Below are positions 1 through 5,462 of a stretch of 12,343 nucleotides of DNA, piece after piece (position 1 is the first letter of the stretch; every line of letters begins with the position of its first letter). The notes under the pieces were generated by a model. The model did not search any database. It was not told the origin of the DNA and saw nothing but the letters and a program-made list of their open reading frames with translations. The position numbers were made by a program, and so were the translations under genes. Source of the DNA: Planctomycetota bacterium (lineage in GTDB: Bacteria > Planctomycetota > UBA1135 > UBA2386); the NCBI GenBank assembly GCA_020425885.1, contig JAGQRA010000332.1, positions 1 through 12,343 of the forward strand, written 5' to 3'.

Positions 1-288
1 ACTTGATCATCGCCCTCCGAGCCGTGTTTTGGCCATCGTAGACTTGAGTTGGGGAGGCACAATGGTGCGACGGCGGAACATGGGTTCGGCCTTCAGGCCG
101 GATCTCGTCGCGCCAGTGTCAGGCCGCGTTCGAATCTCGGCATCGCAGGCTTCCGTTCCGCCAAGCGGCCCGGCTCTCGGCTGCGCGTGATGTCGTCCCT
201 CAAGTTCTCGCGCTTGGTCACGCGGGGGACGAACGCAGCAGCGCTTCCCTGCTGCTGATGCCAACGCCCTGCTCGATTCGCCATCACC
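1..288. other. Left margin with no supported gene
   Basis: No reading frame here resembles a known protein. A minus-strand frame (264-7) would begin with TTG and lacks a convincing ribosome binding site; a plus-strand frame (49-258) has no recognisable domain. Two inverted repeats are visible. One lies at 235-255, just past the end of the leftmost minus-strand gene (listed separately). The other, at 83-104, has nine-base arms around a TTCA loop and includes two G-T wobbles, so it would fold best as a plus-strand RNA. The stretch is probably the downstream end of the minus-strand operon plus spacer. Confidence 0.5.
235..255 (-). terminator. Hairpin downstream of the operon, possible terminator
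   Basis: GCAGCAG (235-241) and CTGCTGC (249-255) form perfect seven-base arms around a seven-base loop. They begin 34 bases past the stop codon of the last minus-strand gene (289). There is no T-run after the stem on the minus strand, so this is not a classic intrinsic terminator. It could be a 3'-end stabilising hairpin or mark a factor-dependent stop. The position is the main support. Confidence 0.35.
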
Positions 289-1830
289 TCAGAATGCTTC
301 GACGGGCTCACCCAGGTCCGCATACCCGGCCGCCGTCAACGCGGTCGCGAGCCTGCCGATGTCCTGGTGGTACTGAACGTTGCAAAATGGGGTCAGGTTG
401 GAGTCGCTGTCCGTCGTGTCGAACAGCACGTCAAGCAGCGGAGCTGCCTGCCATCCGATGCGCACGATACCGACGTGCAGGCTCATCGGAGGAGTCTGTT
501 CGCACAGTGCGAGGCGCACGCGCGCGAGCCGGTCCTTGCTGCCCCTCAGGGTCCGGGCGAGCTCCTCGCCGAGGTAACGGTGCAGCTTCGTGAATCGGGT
601 GCTGACCGTCATGCCGATCGCGTTGCCGGACAGCGCGCCCGCCGCGATCAAGCCGTTGTACGCATCGACCAGGATCTTCGCGGCGAGGATTGCCCGTCGA
701 TGCAAACCGTCGGGAGACGTGCGGAGATCCTCGTGCACGGCCGTGACAATCTGCGACGGGATGATTGCCGGATACGAGGCAGACGGATCTGCCGGAAGAT
801 GGAGGGTGTGGCGCGGTGGCGGAGCCGACGCCTCGAGCCGGACGTAGCCGTCGGTCGGATCCTGTCCGACGGCAAACCGCACGCTTGGGCCCAGGTTGTC
901 GTCGTGAAGATAGATGTGCTGCACGCCGCCGTCCTGGAGTTGGACGGTGCCGACTTGTGGGACGGGCGGTGCACACTCGCGGAAACCAACGGCGCACACC
1001 GCATGTGCCCCGCTGTTCTCCAACTCGCCGATGATCAGGGCGGGATACCCCGACCTGATCAGAGACGCGCACGCAGCTGCGAACCTGTCCCGTGTGAACG
1101 CGGCGCGTCCGTTCTTGCCCGTGTCGCCCTGCAACACCACCGGCGCGAGCCCAGCCTCCTTGATGGCCTCGCAGAGCTGATAGATCGTCAGCCCCGATGA
1201 AGGGAAGACGCGTGACCCGAGCGAGGCGTTCCGGTGGGCGAACCGAGTGATGTCAGCTGTCGTCGGGATCGCGTGGTGGTCATCGAACGCGGACGAATGG
1301 AGCATGGACCAGAGTGCAACGGTGGCGCATGCCCCCACTGCCGCATCCTGCTGCTGCCAGGCAAGTCCGTACACGCGCAGCGGGATGCCAGCGACGTGGC
1401 ACCTGTACTCCCTCGCAGGGTTCGTGACTCGCGGTGGCGTCTTGGCCAAGTCAGGGTACCAACGAACGACCGTTCGTCCGAGGGGCGCGGATGGGATCGG
1501 CCGGATCACCACGAAACCGAGATACGCCTGCTGCAGGTACGCGATCGCGGCCTTGCTTCCACCGGCTGCCGAGCGGATTCGGTCTCGTGAGACCTTCGTC
1601 GAGAAGAAATGGCAGCGGCGGCAACGGTTTGAGTAGCCGCGCGAGCTCACGCCGTAGAACGCTGCGAACTCCGAGAGGTAGTCACGGTCGAAGTACGCTG
1701 GCTCCTCGAGCACCGTTGTCGCACCCAGGTCGGCGAGGTAGTGGCGCAGGTAGACCGCTTGGTCACGTCTCCCGAGCGCGACCAGTGGATCCTTCTGGCC
1801 ATTGAAGTCGTGAAACCTGAGCTTGGCCAA
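289..1830 (-). CDS. Papain-like (C39/transglutaminase-fold) protein of unknown role
   Basis: This 513-residue protein is the last gene of the ubiquitin-like operon. I do not recognise a named family. A cysteine-peptidase-type core can be read: GACATVALW with C168 preceded by a Gln-rich stretch (Q159-Q161), SGAHAVCAVGF with H276, and HIYLHDDNLGP with D310, D311 and N312. This matches the Cys-His-Asp/Asn order and spacing of papain-like and C39-like enzymes. The N-terminal part has a CxxCH cluster (C70, C73, H74) that might bind metal and a GFVVIRPIP segment (105-113). Residues about 350-513 look mostly helical and match nothing I know. There is no signal peptide or membrane segment, so it is probably cytosolic. 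The start is TTG at 1830, with AAGGA about 10 bases upstream and only 16 bases after the preceding stop. It could be a second deconjugase, a processing protease or an effector. The gene is secure; the fold is an inference from motifs. Confidence 0.8.
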   Translation of the reverse strand: MAKLRFHDFNGQKDPLVALGRRDQAVYLRHYLADLGATTVLEEPAYFDRDYLSEFAAFYGVSSRGYSNRCRRCHFFSTKVSRDRIRSAAGGSKAAIAYLQQAYLGFVVIRPIPSAPLGRTVVRWYPDLAKTPPRVTNPAREYRCHVAGIPLRVYGLAWQQQDAAVGACATVALWSMLHSSAFDDHHAIPTTADITRFAHRNASLGSRVFPSSGLTIYQLCEAIKEAGLAPVVLQGDTGKNGRAAFTRDRFAAACASLIRSGYPALIIGELENSGAHAVCAVGFRECAPPVPQVGTVQLQDGGVQHIYLHDDNLGPSVRFAVGQDPTDGYVRLEASAPPPRHTLHLPADPSASYPAIIPSQIVTAVHEDLRTSPDGLHRRAILAAKILVDAYNGLIAAGALSGNAIGMTVSTRFTKLHRYLGEELARTLRGSKDRLARVRLALCEQTPPMSLHVGIVRIGWQAAPLLDVLFDTTDSDSNLTPFCNVQYHQDIGRLATALTAAGYADLGEPVEAF

Positions 1831-1846
1831 GCCTTGGCGGTCCTTC

Positions 1847-2098
1847 TCAGCCTTGAGTTGGCTGGCTCAGTACGTCCGGGGTGACCGGCGTCTTGAACGC
1901 CTGGGCCTGCTCATCCCCCTCAACTCTGGATCGATCCAGGTCGAGGGCAGCCAGAAGCACCTTCAGGTCCGCAGGCTCAGGGACCCTCTCGATCGGCGAC
2001 TCCCACGATCCGGGCGGTGCGGTCCACAGGGAGAAGGCTTCGTGGCTTCCTTGACCTGATTCATGGACCTCGATGCGCTTGCCGCTCCTCTTGGTCAT
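1847..2098 (-). CDS. Small hypothetical protein ending in Gly
   Basis: This 83-residue protein lies between the E1-like gene and the papain-like gene. I do not recognise it. Support for its being real is a GGAG ribosome binding site five bases before the ATG (2104-2107), GC-rich third codon positions like its neighbours, and tight spacing (16 bases) to the next gene. It is charged and hydrophilic, with no cysteine, signal peptide or membrane segment. The N-terminus is basic (TKRSGKRIEVHE) and the middle contains a leucine-rich helix (DLKVLLAALDLDRSRVE, about 44-60). It ends QPTQG, so its last residue is glycine, a feature of ubiquitin-like modifiers; however, I cannot see a beta-grasp pattern and it is short for one. 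It may be an accessory or partner of the 513-residue protein. A plus-strand frame over the same bases (1823-2059) is judged a shadow. Confidence 0.65.
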   Translation of the reverse strand: MTKRSGKRIEVHESGQGSHEAFSLWTAPPGSWESPIERVPEPADLKVLLAALDLDRSRVEGDEQAQAFKTPVTPDVLSQPTQG

Positions 2099-2103
2099 GT
2101 CGA

Positions 2104-2107
2104 CTCC
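2104..2107 (-). promoter_or_regulatory. Ribosome binding site of the 83-residue gene
   Basis: GGAG read on the minus strand, five bases before the ATG at 2098. It supports this small frame as a real gene with its own translation start rather than a chance reading frame. Confidence 0.6.
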
Positions 2108-2177
2108 ATCATGGAGCTGAGACTCTAGTTGGTGCGGTGGATCGATTCGACGCTGCGCTCAGAGAACCGCCTGCTTT

Positions 2178-2204
2178 CCGTGGAGAAGGTGCCGCGGTCC
2201 ACGG
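2178..2204 (-). repeat. Inverted repeat between the E1-like gene and the 83-residue gene
   Basis: CCGTGGA (2178-2184) and TCCACGG (2198-2204) are perfect seven-base arms around a 13-base loop that itself contains CCGCGG. The repeat sits in the only sizeable gap (116 bases) of the minus-strand operon, 11 bases past the E1-like stop codon. No T-run follows it. It may separate expression of the three conjugation genes from the two downstream genes, as a partial terminator or RNA-processing site. Confidence 0.35.
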
Positions 2205-2214
2205 CAAGAGGGCC

Positions 2215-3030
2215 TCATTCGGTTCCCACACCTGAGATGCAGTAGGGGCAGCCGGGTTCGGGAGGGTCCACCCGAGCGGAGACCAACCCGAATGTGCCGC
2301 GGTACTCGAGATGGGGCCGAGCGGCACGCAGCCCGGTTGCCGCAGCAGCGAACTCCGCCACGCCGAGCGATGCGATGATCCCGTTCAGGTACACGACTGC
2401 TGGACCGGAGCCCTGGAGTGCGCCCGCTTCGATGCCGTAGATCGCCTTCCTGTCGCGACGCTCGGCGTCGTCGGCGAGCGACGTCTGGATGTCCTCTTGC
2501 GAGAGCAGCCCGAGGCAGTACAGGCACCCTCTGCCGGACATGGCTACGCAGACGCGGCCCCCCCAGTCTGTTTGGTTCTCGCTGACGTAGATCTCGGTCG
2601 CGAGGTCGACGTACGGCCTGCGCGCCTCGGCACACCGCTGCGTCAGCAGGAGTCGCGCGCCGTCGTTGTCGACGCACCCGAATATCCAGTCCGCGTTCCG
2701 AATCTCCTGCTCGACGACTGCATCGCGCAGATCGCATTGATGCGCCACGATCTCGATCCCGGGATCGATGGCGGCAACGAGTCGGTGTGCGATCGCGACC
2801 TTCGGCTTTCCCAGCGGATCGCTTGTCCATGCCCCGACCAACCGATTCCGGTTGGTCTCATCGAGGACGTCCGGGTCGACGACGATCAGTTGACCAGCGC
2901 CCAGGTACGCCAACTGCTGCACGATGTGAGAACCCAGGCCGCCGGCTCCGACGATCAAGACCCGAGTGCTGCGCAACCTGTCTTGGCCCTCGGCTCCAAA
3001 AAACCTGCGCTGTCGGTCAAACCGGTCCAT
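2215..3030 (-). CDS. ThiF/E1-family ubiquitin-activating-like adenylyltransferase
   Basis: A 271-residue E1-like enzyme, expected to adenylate the C-terminus of a ubiquitin-like protein with ATP. The N-terminal RQRRFFGAEGQDRL leads into a Rossmann nucleotide loop, GAGGLGS (28-34). It is followed by D52/D54 (VDPDVLDETN), the N60-R63 arginine-finger region (NRNR), the K75/K77 pair (GKPK) and C119-D121-N122 (CVDNDGAR), all standard ThiF/MoeB positions. Two CxxC pairs, C169/C172 (GCLYC) and C261/C264 (CPYC), probably hold a structural zinc. The segment where many relatives have a catalytic cysteine (about 173-212, including EAGALQGSGPAV) contains none. The chosen ATG at 3030 has a strong GGAGG four bases upstream and overlaps the JAMM gene by 14 bases, indicating translational coupling. 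A longer frame to 3099 adds 23 residues unlike any E1 and is rejected. Confidence 0.93.
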   Translation of the reverse strand: MDRFDRQRRFFGAEGQDRLRSTRVLIVGAGGLGSHIVQQLAYLGAGQLIVVDPDVLDETNRNRLVGAWTSDPLGKPKVAIAHRLVAAIDPGIEIVAHQCDLRDAVVEQEIRNADWIFGCVDNDGARLLLTQRCAEARRPYVDLATEIYVSENQTDWGGRVCVAMSGRGCLYCLGLLSQEDIQTSLADDAERRDRKAIYGIEAGALQGSGPAVVYLNGIIASLGVAEFAAAATGLRAARPHLEYRGTFGLVSARVDPPEPGCPYCISGVGTE

Positions 3031-3559
3031 GAGTCCTCCAGCCACGACTCGACGTGTAGCCGGTCGGGAGCATCCGCTTGCCACCGACCAGAACCGCATC
3101 GATCGTGCGTGCTCGACCTCCAGGCTCGGTCCAAATCAGCGCGTCGAATCCGGCTGGCGCTACGACGATTGCCGCGTACGGTCGCTGCGGCAGCCGAAAC
3201 ATGACGTGCGGGACGACCTGAGCAAGTCCGGCCAGGTCGCTCGGCGAGAAGCAGGCAGCACTCTCGAAGTCGTAGGGGTGCGAGTGCGTCTCGATAAGCA
3301 CGGCGTTCATGTCGTGCGCAGTTCGGATCATCCGTTCGTGCACATCCGCCCGGAGTTCGAGGTGGCCGAGAGTCCGGATGTTGAACTCCTCCGGCTTCAC
3401 GAAGTACTTCTCGATGACTCGGAGCTGCAACCGGCCAGCGTCCACGGCGGATGTCGCGAAAAGGAACGCTGCTTCCTCGGCCTCGGGCTCCACAGGCAGC
3501 AGGTGCGCGAGCACGGCTGCGTGATCAGCCGCGGCGAGTTCAACGACGGCGCTCACCAC
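3017..3559 (-). CDS. JAMM/Mov34 (JAB) metallopeptidase, deubiquitinase-like
   Basis: A 180-residue zinc isopeptidase-type protein of the JAB/MPN family, expected to remove or process a ubiquitin-like modifier. The full JAMM signature is present: a glutamate near the N-terminus (E28/E29 in EAEEAAFLF), H92-S-H94-P in ETHSHP, and S105-P-S-D108 in CFSPSD. All predicted zinc ligands and the catalytic Glu are therefore intact. The C-terminal part (about 118-165) has the expected beta strands (YAAIVVAP, DALIWTE). The start is GTG at 3559, immediately after the TAG of the Ubl-E2 gene (3560-3562), with AAGGAG five bases upstream. Translation is therefore probably coupled to both neighbours. There is no signal peptide, so it should act in the cytosol with the other conjugation proteins. 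Partner and substrate are inferred from gene context. Confidence 0.92.
   Translation of the reverse strand: MVSAVVELAAADHAAVLAHLLPVEPEAEEAAFLFATSAVDAGRLQLRVIEKYFVKPEEFNIRTLGHLELRADVHERMIRTAHDMNAVLIETHSHPYDFESAACFSPSDLAGLAQVVPHVMFRLPQRPYAAIVVAPAGFDALIWTEPGGRARTIDAVLVGGKRMLPTGYTSSRGWRTHGPV
3035..3039 (-). promoter_or_regulatory. Ribosome binding site that fixes the E1-like start
   Basis: GGAGG read on the minus strand, four bases before the ATG at 3030 and inside the end of the JAMM peptidase gene. It decides for the 3030 start over the longer frame beginning at 3099. Confidence 0.75.
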
Positions 3560-4213
3560 CTACACTCCTTGCAGGAAGCGATCGCGGAAGCCGATGGCGT
3601 AGTTGACGAGGTTCGACCCCTCGGCGATGTTCGCCCTTGGCCTCCACTGGTCGCCGTCCGACGTCCACGACAGCAGGGCCCAGCTTCCTGGAAACGGCGG
3701 CTGCCTGCTGGCTGGGTCCTGGATGTTGCTCGGGGGACTGCCGGCGACACGGATACCGGATGGCACCCAGATGCCGTACGGCGCCTGGCCCGGATGGCCT
3801 GGCTGCGCGTGGAACGCGACGGGCAAGGGGCGAGGCGTCCAGCCCAACGCCTCCGCTGCCGGATAGTCCGGGATCATGAACCAGTGCCCGTCTTCCGAGT
3901 ACACGATGTCGGGGAAGACGCCGCGCAGCAACCTGAGCTCGGCGGATACGCGTTCGGTCAGCGCGTAGCCCCGCTTCCACTGCACCTTCTTGGCGAAGCC
4001 CTGGCCCGGCCGGAGTTCGATGGTCTGCCCAGGAGCCAGAGTTCGGCTTTCGTTGGTCTTGAGGTCGATCTCGAGTACACCCAGCGTCGCCTCCCATCCG
4101 CCCAGACGGAGGATCTCCTCCGTGGTAATGGTCGGTCGATCCCACTCGTGAATGGTGCCCTCGATGTTGATGAAGTACTTGGGCCCGTGGGGGCCGGTCG
4201 AGTCGTTGGTCAT
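3560..4213 (-). CDS. Multiubiquitin-type Ubl fused to Prok-E2_E-type UBC domain
   Basis: A 217-residue two-domain protein and the first gene of the operon. Residues about 12-82 (KYFINIEGTIHEW to VQWKRG) look like a multiubiquitin beta-grasp domain: IxxEG, W24, ITTEEILRLGG, TLAPGQTIEL, GQGF. Residues about 84-217 fit the Prok-E2_E family: the LRLLRGVFPDI helix, GHWFMIPDYP, PVAFHAQPGHPG, PYGIWVPSGIRV, SWALLSWT, W190, the SNLVNY helix. I recall this Ubl-E2 fusion in other bacterial operons with ThiF and JAB proteins. The chain has no cysteine anywhere, so the E2-like half cannot carry a modifier by thioester. It ends LQGV, not Gly-Gly; the Ubl half ends at an internal Lys-Arg-Gly (80-82). The start is ATG at 4213 with GAGG about eight bases upstream. 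The protein could act as a tethered modifier, a scaffold, or an enzyme using a non-Cys residue. Confidence 0.85.
   Translation of the reverse strand: MTNDSTGPHGPKYFINIEGTIHEWDRPTITTEEILRLGGWEATLGVLEIDLKTNESRTLAPGQTIELRPGQGFAKKVQWKRGYALTERVSAELRLLRGVFPDIVYSEDGHWFMIPDYPAAEALGWTPRPLPVAFHAQPGHPGQAPYGIWVPSGIRVAGSPPSNIQDPASRQPPFPGSWALLSWTSDGDQWRPRANIAEGSNLVNYAIGFRDRFLQGV
3565..3570 (-). promoter_or_regulatory. Ribosome binding site of the JAMM gene
   Basis: AAGGAG read on the minus strand, inside the last codons of the Ubl-E2 gene and five bases before the GTG at 3559. It supports a GTG start and zero spacing between the two genes. Confidence 0.75.
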
Positions 4214-4226
4214 GTGAGATGCCTCG

Positions 4227-4244
4227 CGTTGCGAGAAAGCAACG
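4227..4244. promoter_or_regulatory. Inverted repeat, candidate operator or leader hairpin
   Basis: CGTTGC (4227-4232) and GCAACG (4239-4244) are perfect six-base arms around GAGAAA. The repeat lies between the candidate -10 box of the minus-strand operon and its first ATG (4213). The half-site GTTGC/GCAAC recurs at 4275-4279 and 4306-4310 in the same 111-bp region, once in each orientation and overlapping or near the regulator's promoter. The spacing suits binding of a dimeric XRE repressor. It could also form a small hairpin in the operon's mRNA leader. Confidence 0.5.
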
Positions 4245-4253
4245 TGTGATCGA

Positions 4254-4281
4254 GATGTAGCACACAGACCGAGTGTTGCAA
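4254..4281 (-). promoter_or_regulatory. Candidate promoter of the ubiquitin-like operon
   Basis: On the minus strand, TTGCAA (4281-4276) is followed after 16 bases by TACATC (4259-4254), a modest match to sigma-70 -35 and -10 boxes, about 41 bases before the ATG. The -35 box is palindromic and is also the -35 of the opposing regulator promoter, so the two could not easily be occupied at once. Confidence 0.4.
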
Positions 4282-4304
4282 GAGGGTGCCGAGCGTTTTA
4301 ATCT
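4276..4304 (+). promoter_or_regulatory. Candidate promoter of the XRE-ImmA pair
   Basis: TTGCAA (4276-4281), a 17-base spacer and TAATCT (4299-4304) form a good sigma-70 type promoter, 20 bases before the ATG at 4325. A GCAAC half-site (4306-4310) lies just after the -10 box and a GTTGC half-site (4275-4279) overlaps the -35, which would allow autorepression. Confidence 0.55.
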
Positions 4305-4324
4305 AGCAACGATGACGAGGACCC

Positions 4325-4714
4325 ATGACTCGACCACATCTTGACGTTCGCGCGCTTCGCGACGCACTCGACCAACAGCGGCGAACTAGGAAGCTATCGT
4401 GGCGCCAAGTTGCTTCTGAAGCTGGGGTTAGCCCTTCGACCCTGAGCCGGATGGCCGATGACAAGCGGCCCGACGTAGACAGTTTCGCGGCTCTTGTGAA
4501 GTGGCTCGGCGTTCCGGCAGACGCGTTCTTGGTGACGGGAAAGGGCGAGACGATCGCCGCCCAGCAAGCCAGTGCAGTCCTCTCGACACACCTTCGGGCC
4601 GGCAAGAACCTCTCGCCGGAAGCAGTCGACGCCGTCCAGGATCTGCTCGGAGCGATTCAGCGTCTGATGGATTCTGGCAGTGCAGCTCCACCGAGAAACG
4701 AGGATGGCAGCTGA
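4325..4714 (+). CDS. XRE-family transcriptional regulator
   Basis: A 129-residue DNA-binding protein with a Cro/CI-type helix-turn-helix at about residues 24-62: LSWRQVASEAGVSPSTLSRM followed by KRPDVDSFAALVKWLGV, a typical five-helix HTH_3 arrangement. The remainder (about 78-117) contains two predicted helices (IAAQQASAVLSTHL and SPEAVDAVQDLLGAIQRLM) that could dimerise or be the target of the adjacent peptidase. The tail is polar. ATG at 4325 is preceded by GAGG four to five bases upstream. The gene diverges from the conjugation operon and overlaps the next gene, so it most likely represses both transcripts. XRE plus ImmA-type peptidase pairs are known to control mobile elements (ImmR-ImmA) and CBASS operons (CapH-CapP). 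Repression of this operon is inferred from position. Confidence 0.9.
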   Translation: MTRPHLDVRALRDALDQQRRTRKLSWRQVASEAGVSPSTLSRMADDKRPDVDSFAALVKWLGVPADAFLVTGKGETIAAQQASAVLSTHLRAGKNLSPEAVDAVQDLLGAIQRLMDSGSAAPPRNEDGS

Positions 4715-5318
4715 CTACCGCCGGGGCTTCAAGGCGCTCGCCGAACGCCTCGCCCTCGAGGTTCGTGACGGCATGGGAAGCGACTGGCAGGGGCGGCTCG
4801 ATCCCAGGGCGCTCGCGAAGCACGTGGGCGTGGTTGTCTTCGACCTTCCCGAGATGCGACGCCTCGGCATGAAGGAGGAGTCGCTCCGGTTCCTGCTTGG
4901 GCGCGGGCGGCGCGAGTTCTCTGCCGCGCTCTTCGAGAGCGATGGCGTGCGCGTGATCGTCGCGAACCCCTCGCACTCCGCTGTTCGACAGGCGAGCAAC
5001 ATCGTCCACGAGGTCGGCCACGTTCTCCTTCGTCATCAGCCCCCGACCGAGATCATCGACGCTGGCTGCCGCCGCTGGGACGCGACCATGGAACTCGAGG
5101 CCGACTGGCTGGCCGGCGAGCTTCTCGTACCGCGGCGAGCAGCGCTCGAAGTGGCAAGGCAGCAGACTGACGCAGAAGCTGCCGCGCAACGGTTCGGCGT
5201 CAGCCGAGCGTTGATGGAGTGGCGTCTCAACCACAGTGGTGCGAGGAAGCAGGCTGCCCGGGAGCGTTCGGCCTACGAGCGGAACATGCCGAGTATCCTG
5301 CGAGGGCATGTGCGCTGA
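4704..5318 (+). CDS. ImmA/IrrE-family zinc peptidase, likely anti-repressor
   Basis: A 204-residue peptidase of the ImmA/IrrE (Peptidase_M78) family. The zinc motif HEVGH is at residues 102-106 in ASNIVHEVGHVLL, and the downstream ligand helix is MELEADWLAGELLVP (129-143), with E132 the likely third ligand. The N-terminal LAERLALEV and LDPRALAKHVGVVVFDLPE match the usual start of this family. The C-terminal part (about 155-180) carries the common VSRALMEWRLNH helix. Members cleave a partner XRE repressor after DNA damage or phage cues, and the partner here is almost certainly the gene upstream. The ATG at 4704 overlaps the regulator's stop by 11 bases. A GTG at 4680 would add eight residues; neither start has a good Shine-Dalgarno sequence, so the exact start is uncertain. 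Confidence 0.9.
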   Translation: MAADYRRGFKALAERLALEVRDGMGSDWQGRLDPRALAKHVGVVVFDLPEMRRLGMKEESLRFLLGRGRREFSAALFESDGVRVIVANPSHSAVRQASNIVHEVGHVLLRHQPPTEIIDAGCRRWDATMELEADWLAGELLVPRRAALEVARQQTDAEAAAQRFGVSRALMEWRLNHSGARKQAARERSAYERNMPSILRGHVR

Positions 5319-5462
5319 TCCTGCAAGGTCAGGGGAGGCGCCAGACGCGCGTTCGTTCAGTCAGTGGACGCCAGGCACCGGGTGGCCGTGGTTTCTCCCG
5401 AAGAGCGTGCAACGCCCACCGTTGGCCTCGTCTGCGGTTGTCCTGGTACCCTAAGCGAGAGC

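Noticed and set aside
66..148. tRNA-like pattern: acceptor-like pairing (TGCGACG with CATCGCA) and a T-loop-like TTCGAAT
   Set aside because: The middle hairpin has a four-base loop (CGGCC-TTCA-GGCCG) and cannot make a seven-base anticodon loop; positions 8-9 and the D arm do not fit, and there is a mismatch in both acceptor and T stems.
7..264. Minus-strand frame of 85 codons downstream of the papain-like gene
   Set aside because: TTG start without a clear ribosome binding site, no recognisable domain, and a composition typical of a shadow frame in GC-rich DNA.
1823..2059. Plus-strand frame of 78 codons
   Set aside because: It is antisense to the 83-residue gene, which has a ribosome binding site and operon spacing; no similarity is seen in the plus-strand product.
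2215..3099. Longer E1-like frame starting at 3099
   Set aside because: The extra 23 residues do not resemble E1 N-termini and would extend 83 bases into the JAMM gene; GGAGG before the ATG at 3030 gives a better start.
5422..5452. TTGGCC and TACCCT separated by 19 bases before copA, like a MerR/CueR-type promoter
   Set aside because: There is no inverted repeat in the spacer, the -10 match is poor, and the start of transcription would fall almost on the ATG.
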